A stretch of DNA of 64,000 nt, taken from the NCBI RefSeq assembly GCF_000732615.1, contig NZ_JPGL01000005.1, positions 215,922-279,921 of the forward strand, in the 5' to 3' direction. This document shows positions 37,622 through 46,876 of the stretch, in pieces. The notes under the pieces were generated by a model. It had not been told where the DNA came from. It did not search any database and worked only from the letters and a program-made list of their open reading frames with translations. The position numbers and the translations under genes are program-made. Position 1 is the first letter of the stretch; every line of letters starts with the position of its first letter. The stretch is from Burkholderia paludis. Lineage in GTDB: Bacteria > Pseudomonadota > Gammaproteobacteria > Burkholderiales > Burkholderiaceae.

Positions 37622-39640
37622 ATGGAAAAGACGATGCAGAAACTCGATGCGGCGAGCCCGCAGGCGATGTCGACGGATTTCACGGCCGACAACGTCGCGC
37701 GCCTGAAGGCGCTGTTCCCCGAACTCGTGACCGAAGGCCCGGACGGCGCGTCGGTCGACGTCGACGTGCTGAAGGCGCTGATCGGCGAACGCACGGTCGG
37801 CGACGCCGACGAGCGCTACGGCTTCCACTGGCACGGCAAGCGCAGCGCGCGCCAGGCCGCGCTGACGCCGTCGACGGGCACGCTGCGGCCCTGCCCCGAC
37901 GACAGCGTCGCATGGGACGACACGCGCCATCTGGTGATCGAGGGCGACAACCTCGACGTGATGAAGCTGCTGCACAAGAGCTATGCGGGCAAGGTGAAGC
38001 TCGTCTATATCGACCCGCCCTACAACACGGGCAGCGATTTCGTCTATCCGGACGACTTCAGCGACAGCATTCGCCACTACCTGGCGATGACCGGCCAGAC
38101 CCAGGGCGGCGCGAAGCGCAGCACGAACACCGAGGCGAACGGCCGGTTCCACACCGACTGGCTGAACATGATGTATCCGCGCCTGAAGCTCGCGCACGCG
38201 CTGCTGTCCGACGAAGGGCTGATCGCCGTGCACATCGACGAGCACGAGGTGCACGCGCTGGTGCTGATGCTGCGCGAGATCTTCGGCGAGGAGAACGAGC
38301 TCGGCGTGGCCGTGTGGGACAAGCGCAACCCGAAGGGCGACGCGCGCGGCGTCGCGTACCAGCACGAATCGCTGGTGCTGTTCGCGCGCAACGCCGAAAC
38401 GCTGCTCGAACAGGCGCCGCTCAAGCGCCCGAAGCGCAACGCGCAGCGCATGCTCGACGCCGCGCACGACGCGGTATACCGCAGCGGCAACGCGAAGGAT
38501 GCGCAGAAGGCGTACCGCGCGTGGATGAAGGCGCAGACCAACCTGTCGGGCGGCGAGGTGATGTACGACCGGCTGTCGGAGGACGGCCGCGTGTACCGCC
38601 TCGTGTCGATGGCCTGGCCGAACAAGAAGAAGGCGCCGGAAGAGTATTTCACGCCGCTGATCCACCCGGCCACCGGCAAGCCGTGCGCGATGCCGGCGCG
38701 CGGCTGGCGCAACCCGCCCGCGACGATGCAGGCGCTGATCGAGCGCGGCCAGATCGAATTCGGCGCGGACGAAACCACGCAGCCGCAGCGGATCTACTAC
38801 CTCGACGAGAACATGTACGAGAACGTGCCGTCGGTGCTCCCGTTCGCGGGCTCCGACGACGCGCTGCTGAAGACGCTCGGCATTCCGTTCGACCAGCCGA
38901 AGCCGGTCGATTTCGCGGCGGCCGTGATCGGCTGGTGCACGCGCGGCGACGACATCGTGCTCGACTGCTTCGCGGGCTCCGGCTCGACCGGCCACGCGGT
39001 GATGCAGGTGAACGCGACCGACGGCGGCGCGCGCCGCTACGTGCTCGTGCAGTTGCCCGAGGCGCTCGACCGCCGCGACAAGACGCAGACGAGCGCGGCC
39101 GATTTCTGCGCGAAGCTGAAGAAACCGTCGACCCTCGCCGAAATCACGAAGGAGCGCCTGCGCCGCGCCGCGCAGCAGGTCGCGCGCGATTATCCGGAAA
39201 GCTATGGCGACCTCGGCTTCCGCGTCTACCGGCTCGACACGACCAACGTGATCGAGTGGGACCCGCGTCGCGACGATTTCGATCATGCGCTGTTCGCCTC
39301 GGTCGAGCACGTGAAGACCGGCCGCACCGAGGACGACCTGCTCGCCGAGCTGACGCTGAAGCTCGGCCTCGACCTGTGCACGCCGGTCGAGCATCACCAG
39401 GTGGCCGGCAAGGCCGTGCACCTGATCGGCCGCTCGATCGTCGCGTGCTTCGACGCGCGCATCGCGCGCGACGACGCGGGCCCGCTCGCCGACGGCATCG
39501 TCGACCTGCTCGACGCGACCGGCGCGACGCGCGACGTCACGTGCCTGTTCCGCGACAGCGGCTTCGTCGACGACGTCGCGAAGCTCAATCTCGCCGCGCT
39601 GCTCGAACAGCACGGCGTGAAGCGCGTGCGGAGCCTGTGA
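37622..39640 (+). CDS. mod: Type III restriction-modification DNA methyltransferase (Mod)
   Basis: The 672-residue protein is a beta-class adenine-N6 methyltransferase: the catalytic motif DPPY (residues 131-134, in LVYIDPPYNTGSDF) comes before the SAM-binding FAGSGSTG (450-457). The region between would be the target-recognition domain. Mod subunits recognise a short asymmetric site, methylate one strand and are needed for cleavage by Res. ATG codons at residues 5 and 16 are alternative starts; the second has a better GGAAAAG site. No simple-sequence repeat suggesting phase variation was seen. The stop overlaps the res start by one base (TGATG). Confidence 0.93.
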   Translation: MEKTMQKLDAASPQAMSTDFTADNVARLKALFPELVTEGPDGASVDVDVLKALIGERTVGDADERYGFHWHGKRSARQAALTPSTGTLRPCPDDSVAWDDTRHLVIEGDNLDVMKLLHKSYAGKVKLVYIDPPYNTGSDFVYPDDFSDSIRHYLAMTGQTQGGAKRSTNTEANGRFHTDWLNMMYPRLKLAHALLSDEGLIAVHIDEHEVHALVLMLREIFGEENELGVAVWDKRNPKGDARGVAYQHESLVLFARNAETLLEQAPLKRPKRNAQRMLDAAHDAVYRSGNAKDAQKAYRAWMKAQTNLSGGEVMYDRLSEDGRVYRLVSMAWPNKKKAPEEYFTPLIHPATGKPCAMPARGWRNPPATMQALIERGQIEFGADETTQPQRIYYLDENMYENVPSVLPFAGSDDALLKTLGIPFDQPKPVDFAAAVIGWCTRGDDIVLDCFAGSGSTGHAVMQVNATDGGARRYVLVQLPEALDRRDKTQTSAADFCAKLKKPSTLAEITKERLRRAAQQVARDYPESYGDLGFRVYRLDTTNVIEWDPRRDDFDHALFASVEHVKTGRTEDDLLAELTLKLGLDLCTPVEHHQVAGKAVHLIGRSIVACFDARIARDDAGPLADGIVDLLDATGATRDVTCLFRDSGFVDDVAKLNLAALLEQHGVKRVRSL

Positions 39641-42600
39641 TGCGGCTGCATTTCGAAGCGGATCTCGACTACCAGCGCGAGGCGATCGACGCCGTCTGCG
39701 ACCTGTTTCGCGGCCAGGAATCGTATCGCGGCGACTTCAGCGTGCTCGCGAACGCCGCGCCCGGCACCACGGCCGCCGCACAGGGTTCGCTGGGCTTCGC
39801 GGTATCGGAACAGGGCGTCGGCAACCGGCTGTCGCTGACCGACGACGCGCTCGCGCGCAACCTCGCCGACGTGCAGCTGCGCGGCGGGTTGCCGCCGTCC
39901 GGCGGCCTGCCCGGCTCGCGCGACTTCACGGTCGAGATGGAAACCGGCACCGGCAAGACCTATGTATACCTGCGCACGATCTTCGAGCTGAACCGCCGCT
40001 ACGGCTTCACGAAATTCGTGATCGTCGTGCCGTCGATCGCGATCAAGGAAGGCGTGCACAAGACGCTTTCCATCACCGAGGATCACTTCCGCGCGCTGTA
40101 CGCGGGCGTACCGTACGACTACTTCCTGTACGACTCCGCGAAGCTCGGCCAGGTGCGCCACTTCGCGGCGAGCGCGGCGATCCAGATCATGGTGATGACG
40201 GTCGCCGCGATCAACAAGAAGGAAATCAACAACCTCTACAAGGACAGCGAGAAGACCGGCGGCGAGAAGCCGATCGACCTGATCCGCGCGACCCGGCCGA
40301 TCGTGATCGTCGACGAACCGCAGAGCGTCGACGGCGGGCTCGAGGGCCGCGGCCGCGAAGCGCTTGCCGCGATGGCGCCGCTCTGCACGCTGCGCTACTC
40401 GGCCACGCACGTCGACCGGCACCACATGGTGTACCGGCTCGACGCGGTCGACGCGTACGAGCGCAAGCTCGTCAAGCAGATCGAGATCGCGTCGGCGATC
40501 GTCGAGGACGCGCACAACAAGCCGTACGTGCGGCTCATCGGCGTGTCGAACCGGCGCGGCGCGATCAGCGCGCGCGTCGAGCTCGACGTCGCGACGGCGG
40601 CCGGCGTGAAGCGCCAGATCGTGTCGGCCACCGACGGCGACGATCTCGAACGCCTGACCAGACGTGCGCTGTACGCGGGCCTGCGGATCGGCGAAGTGCA
40701 TGCGGTGAAAGGCGCCGAATACGTCGAGCTGCGCCACCCCGAGGGTGAAGCGTTCCTGTCGCTCGGCGAGGCGTTCGGCGACATCGATACGCTCGCCGTG
40801 CAGCGCGAGATGATCCGCCGCACGATCCGCGAGCATCTCGACAAGGAGCTGCGCCTCGCGGAGCGCGGCGTGAAGGTGCTGTCGCTGTTCTTCGTCGACT
40901 CGGTCGAGCGCTACCGCCGCTACGACGAGAACGGGATGCCCGCGAAGGGCGACTACGCGCTGATCTTCGAAGAGGAATATGCGCGGGCGGCACGCGTGCC
41001 GGCCTACCGCGCGCTGTTCGACGGCGTCGACGTCGCGCTCGAAGTCGGACGCGCGCACAACGGCTATTTCTCGATCGACCGCAAGGGCGGCTGGACCGAC
41101 ACGAGCGAGAGCAGCGCCGCGGCCCGCGAGAACGCGGAGCGCGCGTACGGCCTGATCATGCGCGAGAAGGAAGCGCTGCTGTCGTTCGACACGCCGCTGA
41201 AGTTCATCTTCTCGCACTCGGCGCTGAAGGAGGGCTGGGACAACCCGAACGTATTCCAGATCTGCACGCTGCGCGACATCCAGACCGAGCGCGAGCGCCG
41301 CCAGACGCTCGGCCGCGGGCTGCGCCTCGCCGTCGACCAGGACGGCGAACGGGTGCGCGACGCGGGCGTGAACACGCTCACCGTGATCGCGACCGAGCGC
41401 TACGAGTCGTTCGCGGAGAACCTGCAGAAGGAAATCGAGGCCGACACGGGCATCCGTTTCGGAATCGTCGAGGAACACCAGTTCGCGGCGCTGCCCGTGC
41501 AGGAAGGCGACGGGCCCGCGCATGCGCTCGGCGTCGAGCTGTCGCGCGTGCTGTGGAATCACCTGCACGAACAGGGCTACGTCGATGCGCAGGGCAAGGT
41601 GCTCGACCGCCTGAAGGACGCGCTGCGCCAGAGCGCGCTGGTGCTGCCGGATGCGTTCGAGATCCTGCGCGCGCCGATCGTCGCGACGCTGCGCAAGCTG
41701 TCGGGCCGCTTCGCGGTGCGCAATGCGGACGAGCGCCGCGCGATCGCGTTGCGGCGCGACGCGTCGGGCAAGGCCGTCGTGTTCGGCGACGATTTCGGTG
41801 CGTTGTGGGACCGGATCCGTCATCGCACCGTCTACCGCGTCGAATTCGACAACGCGAAGCTCGTGCGCGATTGCGCGGCCGCGCTGCACGACGCGCCGGA
41901 CATCGCGCGCGCGCGGCTGCAGTGGCGCAAGGCCGAGATCGACATCGGCAAGGCCGGCATCGAGGCGATCGAGGTGGCCGGCGCCGGCACGGTGCTGCTC
42001 GACGAAGGCGAACTGCCGCTGCCCGACCTGCTCACCGAACTGCAGGACCGCACGCAGCTCACGCGCCGTTCGCTCGCGACGATCCTGGCCGACAGCGGCC
42101 GGCTCGACGATTTCCGGGTGAATCCGCAGCAGTTCATCGCGGTCGCCGCCGAGGCGATCAACCGCTGCAAGCGGCTGGCGCTCGTCGCGGGCATTGCGTA
42201 CCGCAAGCTCGGCGAGCGCCACGTGCACGCGCTCGAATCGTTCGAGAGCGAGGCGCTGACCGGCTATCTGCGCAACCTGCGGCCCGACGCGCGCAAATCG
42301 ATCCATGAAGCGGTCGTGTGCGAGACGGACGCGGAACGCGCATTCGCCGATGCGCTCGAGGCGCACGACGGCGTGAAGCTGTATGCGAAGCTGCCCGCGT
42401 GGTTCCGCGTGTCGACGCCGCTCGGCAGCTATCACCCGGACTGGGCCGTGCTCGCGGAGCAGGACGGCGGCGAGCGGCTGTACTTCGTCGTCGATACGCC
42501 GAATGCGGACGGCAACGCGCCGAGCGAGCACGAGCGCGCGAAGCTCGCGTGCGGCGAAGCGCATTTCCGGGCGCTGGTGGATGGCGACGGCGCGGCGCGC

Positions 42601-42669
42601 TTCGTGCGCGTCAGGCAGGCGGATGCGCTGTTCGAGCCCGCGGCGCTGCTGAAGGGCGCCGGGCGCTGA
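39640..42669 (+). CDS. res: Type III restriction enzyme Res subunit with an atypical nuclease motif
   Basis: The 1009-residue protein has an SF2 helicase/ATPase core: Walker A METGTGKTYVYLR (ETGTGKT 101-107), motif II DEPQ (225-228), SHSALKEGWDNPNVFQICTL and the motif VI region RRQTLGRGLRLAV. The C-terminal PD-D/ExK endonuclease site begins with HPDWAV (P933, D934), but where homologues have E-T-K this protein has D952-T953-P954 in LYFVVDTPNADG. Loss of the catalytic Lys predicts little or no cleavage, while ATPase and Mod-associated activities should persist. It is followed by a terminator. Confidence 0.9.
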   Translation: MRLHFEADLDYQREAIDAVCDLFRGQESYRGDFSVLANAAPGTTAAAQGSLGFAVSEQGVGNRLSLTDDALARNLADVQLRGGLPPSGGLPGSRDFTVEMETGTGKTYVYLRTIFELNRRYGFTKFVIVVPSIAIKEGVHKTLSITEDHFRALYAGVPYDYFLYDSAKLGQVRHFAASAAIQIMVMTVAAINKKEINNLYKDSEKTGGEKPIDLIRATRPIVIVDEPQSVDGGLEGRGREALAAMAPLCTLRYSATHVDRHHMVYRLDAVDAYERKLVKQIEIASAIVEDAHNKPYVRLIGVSNRRGAISARVELDVATAAGVKRQIVSATDGDDLERLTRRALYAGLRIGEVHAVKGAEYVELRHPEGEAFLSLGEAFGDIDTLAVQREMIRRTIREHLDKELRLAERGVKVLSLFFVDSVERYRRYDENGMPAKGDYALIFEEEYARAARVPAYRALFDGVDVALEVGRAHNGYFSIDRKGGWTDTSESSAAARENAERAYGLIMREKEALLSFDTPLKFIFSHSALKEGWDNPNVFQICTLRDIQTERERRQTLGRGLRLAVDQDGERVRDAGVNTLTVIATERYESFAENLQKEIEADTGIRFGIVEEHQFAALPVQEGDGPAHALGVELSRVLWNHLHEQGYVDAQGKVLDRLKDALRQSALVLPDAFEILRAPIVATLRKLSGRFAVRNADERRAIALRRDASGKAVVFGDDFGALWDRIRHRTVYRVEFDNAKLVRDCAAALHDAPDIARARLQWRKAEIDIGKAGIEAIEVAGAGTVLLDEGELPLPDLLTELQDRTQLTRRSLATILADSGRLDDFRVNPQQFIAVAAEAINRCKRLALVAGIAYRKLGERHVHALESFESEALTGYLRNLRPDARKSIHEAVVCETDAERAFADALEAHDGVKLYAKLPAWFRVSTPLGSYHPDWAVLAEQDGGERLYFVVDTPNADGNAPSEHERAKLACGEAHFRALVDGDGAARFVRVRQADALFEPAALLKGAGR

Positions 42670-42673
42670 AACG

Positions 42674-42699
42674 AAGGGCGGCGCGAGCCGCCCTTTTTT
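42674..42699 (+). terminator. Rho-independent terminator of mod-res
   Basis: The stem GGGCGGC / GCCGCCC with loop GCGA is followed by six T residues, starting 5 bases after the res stop codon. Confidence 0.9.
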
Positions 42700-42777
42700 C
42701 ATGAGACTTCATGAGGCGCGCGCGATGCGCGCCAGCCGGGGCAACCTGCCGTATCGGCGCCCCGGCAACGACGCGGC

Positions 42778-43032
42778 TTACTGCACCGGCTGCATGCCCT
42801 GCGCGGCGGCCTTGTGTTGCGCGGCCAACTCTTCCGCGTGTTTCTTCGCCATGTGATGGCCGACGATGCAGCCGCCGACCGCGCCAACGACCGCATGGTG
42901 GCCGGCGTAGTGGCCGGCAACCCCGCCGACGACCGCGCCCTTCATGCAACCCGCCGCATGCGCGCTGCCGATCGTGGCGAACGCAACGACGGCGGCGATC
43001 GCGTACTGCCCGATGTGTCGAATGGACGTCAT
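42778..43032 (-). CDS. Small exported glycine-zipper protein
   Basis: The 84-residue product starts MTSIRHIGQYAIAAVVAFAT with a signal peptide ending SAHA, then a glycine-rich segment (GAVVGGVAGHYAGHHAVVGA) that resembles glycine-zipper outer- or inner-membrane proteins, and a charged tail AKKHAEELAAQHKAAAQ. Small exported proteins of this type are common in Burkholderia and mostly uncharacterised. It is followed upstream on the same strand by another small exported protein. I do not assign a function. Confidence 0.7.
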   Translation of the reverse strand: MTSIRHIGQYAIAAVVAFATIGSAHAAGCMKGAVVGGVAGHYAGHHAVVGAVGGCIVGHHMAKKHAEELAAQHKAAAQGMQPVQ

Positions 43033-43069
43033 GTGTTCAAGCTCCTCTTGTTTTCATCGATCCAGCCGC

Positions 43070-43345
43070 TCAATACCAGCGGCCACCGCGATCATGCCAC
43101 GCATGTTCGCGCCATTCATGGCGACGCCACTCGCGTTCGCGCCATTCGCGCGCGCGCCAGTCGTCGTAACGATAGCCTACCGGCGCGTACGCGACCGGCG
43201 GCGGCGGAGCCTCGTAGACGGGTGCCGGCGCCGCATAGACGGGCACGCCGATGCCGACCGACACGTCGACGTGGGCCGATGCGACGCCCGAGGCTGCCAG
43301 CGCCGCCACGCCGAGAACTGCACCGAGAAGAAGTTTCCTGCTCAT
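43070..43345 (-). CDS. Small exported Tyr/Pro- and Arg/Trp-rich protein
   Basis: The 91-residue product begins MSRKLLLGAVLGVAALAASG with a signal peptide cleaved after SA(H). It continues with VDVSVGIGVPVYAAPAPVYE, a Pro/Ala repeat, and ends in a highly charged stretch built from REWR/HEWR repeats. Similar short periplasmic proteins with a PxPV-type start and a basic tail occur across Burkholderia. Its role is unknown. The 37-base gap to the previous gene suggests they may be co-transcribed. Confidence 0.7.
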   Translation of the reverse strand: MSRKLLLGAVLGVAALAASGVASAHVDVSVGIGVPVYAAPAPVYEAPPPPVAYAPVGYRYDDWRAREWREREWRRHEWREHAWHDRGGRWY

Positions 43346-43629
43346 CTCGCGACTCCCTGCACGTATCGTGCTTCATGTGAATACGGTTCGGAGTCTAGGC
43401 ATCGGGCGCGGACACAGGTGAAACGGGTATGCGAGAGCGGTAACGGACGTTTACCGGCACGCGTGGAACCCGGCGGGACAAGGTAGAGGCGCGACTCTAC
43501 ACACCGTTGCAACGGCGCATCGAATCGGCAGATCGGGGATGTCCGGCATCGGTCCCGGCCATCGGGGCGCGCCGGCGCGCGTCAGGAACGAACCGCCCGC
43601 CGCATGCGCAAGCGGTTCGCAAGCGCGCG

Positions 43630-44643
43630 TTACGCGCGGATATCGTCGACGCTGCGCAGCCAGTGCACGCTGAACAGGTTGTCCGCATCGGTCCACACGG
43701 TATCGGGTACGAATCCCGCGCGGCGCGCGATCGCGCGAAAGCCGTCGATCGTGAACTTGTGCGAGTTCTCCGTGTGGATGCGCTCGCCGGCGTCGAAGCG
43801 AAATGCATGGCCGCGCACGTGCACGGTCTGCGCGACGTCGCTGACGAGATGCATCTCGATGCGCTGCCGCTCGCGGTCGTAGAACGCGCAATGCGAAAAC
43901 GCGTCGACGTCGAAATCCGCGCCGAGTTCGGCGTTCGCGCGCACCAGCAGGTTCAGGTTGAACTGCGCGGTCACGCCCTGCGCGTCGTTGTACGCGTCGT
44001 GCAGCGTACCTTCGTCCTTCACGAGATCGGCGCCCACCAGCAAGCCGCCGCCGCGCAGCAGTCGCGCGGCATCGTGCAGGAATGCGTCGGCTTCCTCCGG
44101 CGAGAAGTTGCCGATCGTCGAGCCGGGGAAGAAACCGATGCGCCGCCGCGGCGTTCCGGTCAGCTCGGCCAGTTGCTCGGCCTTCGTGTAGTCGGCCGCG
44201 AGCGGCGCGACGTCGAGCCACGGATAGGCCGCCCGCAACCGTGCGGCGGCGTCGTGCAGGTGGTCGGCGGAGATGTCGACCGGCACGTAGCGCGCCGGCG
44301 CGTTCGCGTAGTTGCCCGCGAACGCGTCGAGCAGCACGCGGATCTTCTCGAGCGAGCCCGCGCCGAATTCGACGATGTCCGCATGCGGGCCGACGCGCCG
44401 CACGATCTCGGCCGCGCGGTCGCGCAGGATGCCGAGCTCGGTGCGCGTGGGGTAATACTCCGGCAGTTCGCAGATGCGGTCGAACAGCGCGGAGCCGGCC
44501 GCATCGTAGAAGTATTTCGGCGGAATGCTGCGCGGCGTGCGCGACAGTCCGTCGATCAGGTCGCGCTCGAACGCGCTCGGCCGCGAATCGCGGGCGGGTT
44601 GCTGGCCACCGCTCGTGGCCGTCTGGTCAGACGTCTCGCGCAA
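43630..44643 (-). CDS. egtD: L-histidine N-alpha-methyltransferase EgtD (ergothioneine biosynthesis)
   Basis: The 337-residue protein has the EgtD core: SIPPKYFYDAAGSALFDRIC, the SAM-binding IVEFGAGSLEKIRVLLDAF, and GFFPGSTIGNFSPEEA, which is characteristic of the family. EgtD makes hercynine from histidine with three SAM molecules. I chose a TTG start (complement of 44641-44643), because a GGGAG site lies 7 bases upstream and no ATG or GTG exists in frame before the core. The gene overlaps the end of egtB by 17 bases, so egtB and egtD are translated together. Confidence 0.9.
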   Translation of the reverse strand: MRETSDQTATSGGQQPARDSRPSAFERDLIDGLSRTPRSIPPKYFYDAAGSALFDRICELPEYYPTRTELGILRDRAAEIVRRVGPHADIVEFGAGSLEKIRVLLDAFAGNYANAPARYVPVDISADHLHDAAARLRAAYPWLDVAPLAADYTKAEQLAELTGTPRRRIGFFPGSTIGNFSPEEADAFLHDAARLLRGGGLLVGADLVKDEGTLHDAYNDAQGVTAQFNLNLLVRANAELGADFDVDAFSHCAFYDRERQRIEMHLVSDVAQTVHVRGHAFRFDAGERIHTENSHKFTIDGFRAIARRAGFVPDTVWTDADNLFSVHWLRSVDDIRA

Positions 44644-45850
44644 GTCGCACTCCCGTGAATTGCCAGCGCGCGGCCGGCGGAAAGAAATTGCGGTACGTCG
44701 GCCGTTCGTGCCCGGGCGGCGTCGCGATGCTGCTGCCGCGCAGGACTTGCTGGCCGACCATGAACTTGCCGTTGTATTCGGCCGCCACGCCCGCGAGCGG
44801 CCGGAAGCCCGGATAGGGCTCGTAGGACGAGCGCGTCCACTGCCACACGTGCCCGAGCATCTGCCGGATGCCTTCGGCGGGGAACGCCGTTTCCCATTCG
44901 AATTCGGTCGGCAGCCGCGCGCCGGCCCATTCCGCATACGCGGCTGCTTCGTAGAAGCTCACATGGCACACCGGGGCATCGGGCGCGAGCGGTTCGACGC
45001 CGTGCAGGCCGAACGTGCGCCAGGCCTGCGTCGCGGCCGCGTCGCCTTCGCCGCGCAGCCAGTACGCGGGCGCCTGCCACCCTTCCCGCTGCACGGTCGC
45101 CCAGCCGTCGGACAACCAGTATTCGGGACGCGTGTAGCCGCCCTCTGCGATGAACGCCGCGAATTCCGCGTTCGTCACGAGGCGGTTCGCGATTTCGTAC
45201 GGCCGCACGAGCGCCGTATGACGCGGCCGTTCGTTGTCGAACGAGAACGCCTCGCCGGCGTGGCCGATCTCGACGAGTCCGCCCGCCTGGCGCAGCCAGC
45301 GCTGCGCGCCGGCGTCGCCCGCGGCCATCGCGTCGCCGTCCATCCCGTTGCGCGGCCGGAACGCCGGCTTCAGCGGGTTGCACGAGAACGCGTGCAGCAT
45401 GTCGGTGACGATCAGTTCCTGGTGCTGCTGCTCGTGATGCAGGCCGAGCTCGACTTCGGGCGCGATCGCGTCGAGCTGCGCCGCGTCGGCGCCGGCCAGC
45501 GCGCGCAGCAGCGCATCGTCCACGTATTGCCGATACGCGTGCACCTCGTCGAGCGACGGACGCGTGAGCAGCCCGCGCTGCGGCCGCGGATGGCGCGGGC
45601 CGAGCGCTTCGTAGTAGGAATTGAAGAGGAACTGGAACGCGCCGTCGAACGGCGCGTAGCCGGGCACGCGGCGCATCAGCACGACGGTCTCGAAGAACCA
45701 GGTCGTATGCGCGAGGTGCCACTTCGTCGGGCTCGCGTCCGGCATCGACTGCACGGCCTGGTCTTCGGCGGACAGCGTCGCGGTCAGCGCGACGCTGTGG
45801 GCGCGCACGTCCTGGTAACGGCGCTGAAGCTGTGAGGCAAGGAGGCTCAT
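44627..45850 (-). CDS. egtB: Ergothioneine sulfoxide synthase EgtB
   Basis: The 407-residue protein has an N-terminal DinB-type four-helix domain with the non-haem iron motif LHHEQQHQELIV (HxxxHxE) and a C-terminal formylglycine-generating-enzyme fold (VSFYEAAAYAEWAGARLPTE, FNGK-like YNGKFMVGQQVLRGSS). EgtB joins hercynine and a thiol (cysteine or gamma-Glu-Cys) with oxygen to a sulfoxide in ergothioneine synthesis. No EgtA, EgtC or EgtE is present in this window. The start MSLLASQLQRRYQ is followed by egtD on the same transcript. Confidence 0.93.
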   Translation of the reverse strand: MSLLASQLQRRYQDVRAHSVALTATLSAEDQAVQSMPDASPTKWHLAHTTWFFETVVLMRRVPGYAPFDGAFQFLFNSYYEALGPRHPRPQRGLLTRPSLDEVHAYRQYVDDALLRALAGADAAQLDAIAPEVELGLHHEQQHQELIVTDMLHAFSCNPLKPAFRPRNGMDGDAMAAGDAGAQRWLRQAGGLVEIGHAGEAFSFDNERPRHTALVRPYEIANRLVTNAEFAAFIAEGGYTRPEYWLSDGWATVQREGWQAPAYWLRGEGDAAATQAWRTFGLHGVEPLAPDAPVCHVSFYEAAAYAEWAGARLPTEFEWETAFPAEGIRQMLGHVWQWTRSSYEPYPGFRPLAGVAAEYNGKFMVGQQVLRGSSIATPPGHERPTYRNFFPPAARWQFTGVRLARDV

Positions 45851-46399
45851 CGGTTTACCGTCCACGTCGCGATTCGCTGCGTTGCGTTGCCGGAAAAGGG
45901 AAAGCCTTGCGCGTGAGGCGCGCGGCTGGCGTGCGACCTGCTGCTGCGTCGTCGGGCAGCCGGCGCGCGCGCCGGGCCGCTGATGCGGCGTCCCTTCATC
46001 TGCCCTTGCAGAACAGTATGGTCCAGAAATGTGAATGCTGCGAATCGGGATGCGGACGGACCGCGTCCGAAAGAAAAATGAAAGTGTCGACGGAGAGCGC
46101 ATCGGCCGCGCGACGACGTGGCGAAGCCTGCCCGGACGGGCTGGCCAGCGGATTAACCGCGAACCGGCCAGCCGGTCCGGCTACTGACGGCCCATGACAA
46201 CGCGCGACGGTCGTGAGCGATGGCTTCATGATGCGCGCGTTTGTATGACGAACGCGGGCGGCGGCTCCGCGTGAACGGCCCTACCCTTTGCCTGCGACAT
46301 CGCAGTCGCGAAGGTTTCCGGAATTTTTTTGCGTCGATGTCACACGCGCGGCAGCTCGCTCGTCATGTCACCGGAACCCACACGAAAGGAGAAGGAACC
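45851..46399. other. Divergent egtB-ahpD intergenic region
   Basis: About 550 bases without a supported gene. The right end holds the ECF41-type promoter of the ahpD-like/sigma operon (46338-46364) and a strong AAGGAGAAGGAA ribosome region. The left end must contain the egtBD promoter, which I could not identify. Confidence 0.55.
46338..46364 (+). promoter_or_regulatory. ECF41-type promoter of the ahpD-like/sigma operon
   Basis: TGTCACA (46338-46344), exactly 16 bases, then CGTC (46361-46364) match the published ECF41 signature TGTCACA-n16-CGTC. The start codon lies 36 bases after the -10 element. The downstream sigma gene is an ECF41 member, so autoregulation is very likely. Confidence 0.8.
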
Positions 46400-46876
46400 A
46401 TGACTGCGAAACTCAATCCGTTTGCCGCCGCCCCCGCGCTGATGAAGGACTGGATGACCGTGTCGGTCGCCGCCGCCGGGAGCCTCGAACCGGCGCTGAT
46501 CGAGCTGGTCAAGATCCGCGCGTCCCAGATCAACGCGTGCGCGAACTGCATTAACATGCACACGGCCGAGGCCCGCGGGCAAGGCGAGACCGAGCAGCGC
46601 ATCTACCTGCTGTCCGCGTGGCGCGAAGCGCCCTGCTACTCCGACCGCGAACGCGCGGCGCTCGGCTGGACCGATGCGCTCACGCGGCTGTCGGAGGGTC
46701 ATGCGGCGCACGAAGCGGCCTACGCGGCGCTGAACGACCACTTCAGCCAGGAGGAACAGGTGAAACTCACGCTGATGATCAACGTGATCAACGGCTGGAA
46801 CCGGCTCGCCGTCGGCTTCGGGCTGTGGATCGCCCCGGCCGACGCGAAGGCCGCCGCCGCGAAGATGGTGGCCTGA
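46400..46876 (+). CDS. Carboxymuconolactone decarboxylase/AhpD-family protein (ECF41 partner)
   Basis: The 158-residue protein belongs to the AhpD/CMD superfamily: LIELVKIRASQINACANCIN with the redox CxxC pair (CANC) and the nearby His in MHTAEAR, the proton-relay set of AhpD-like disulfide reductases. ECF41 loci typically begin with such a COE gene (carboxymuconolactone decarboxylase, oxidoreductase or epimerase). Its substrate is unknown. The stop overlaps the sigma-factor start (TGATG), so the two are coupled. Confidence 0.9.
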   Translation: MTAKLNPFAAAPALMKDWMTVSVAAAGSLEPALIELVKIRASQINACANCINMHTAEARGQGETEQRIYLLSAWREAPCYSDRERAALGWTDALTRLSEGHAAHEAAYAALNDHFSQEEQVKLTLMINVINGWNRLAVGFGLWIAPADAKAAAAKMVA

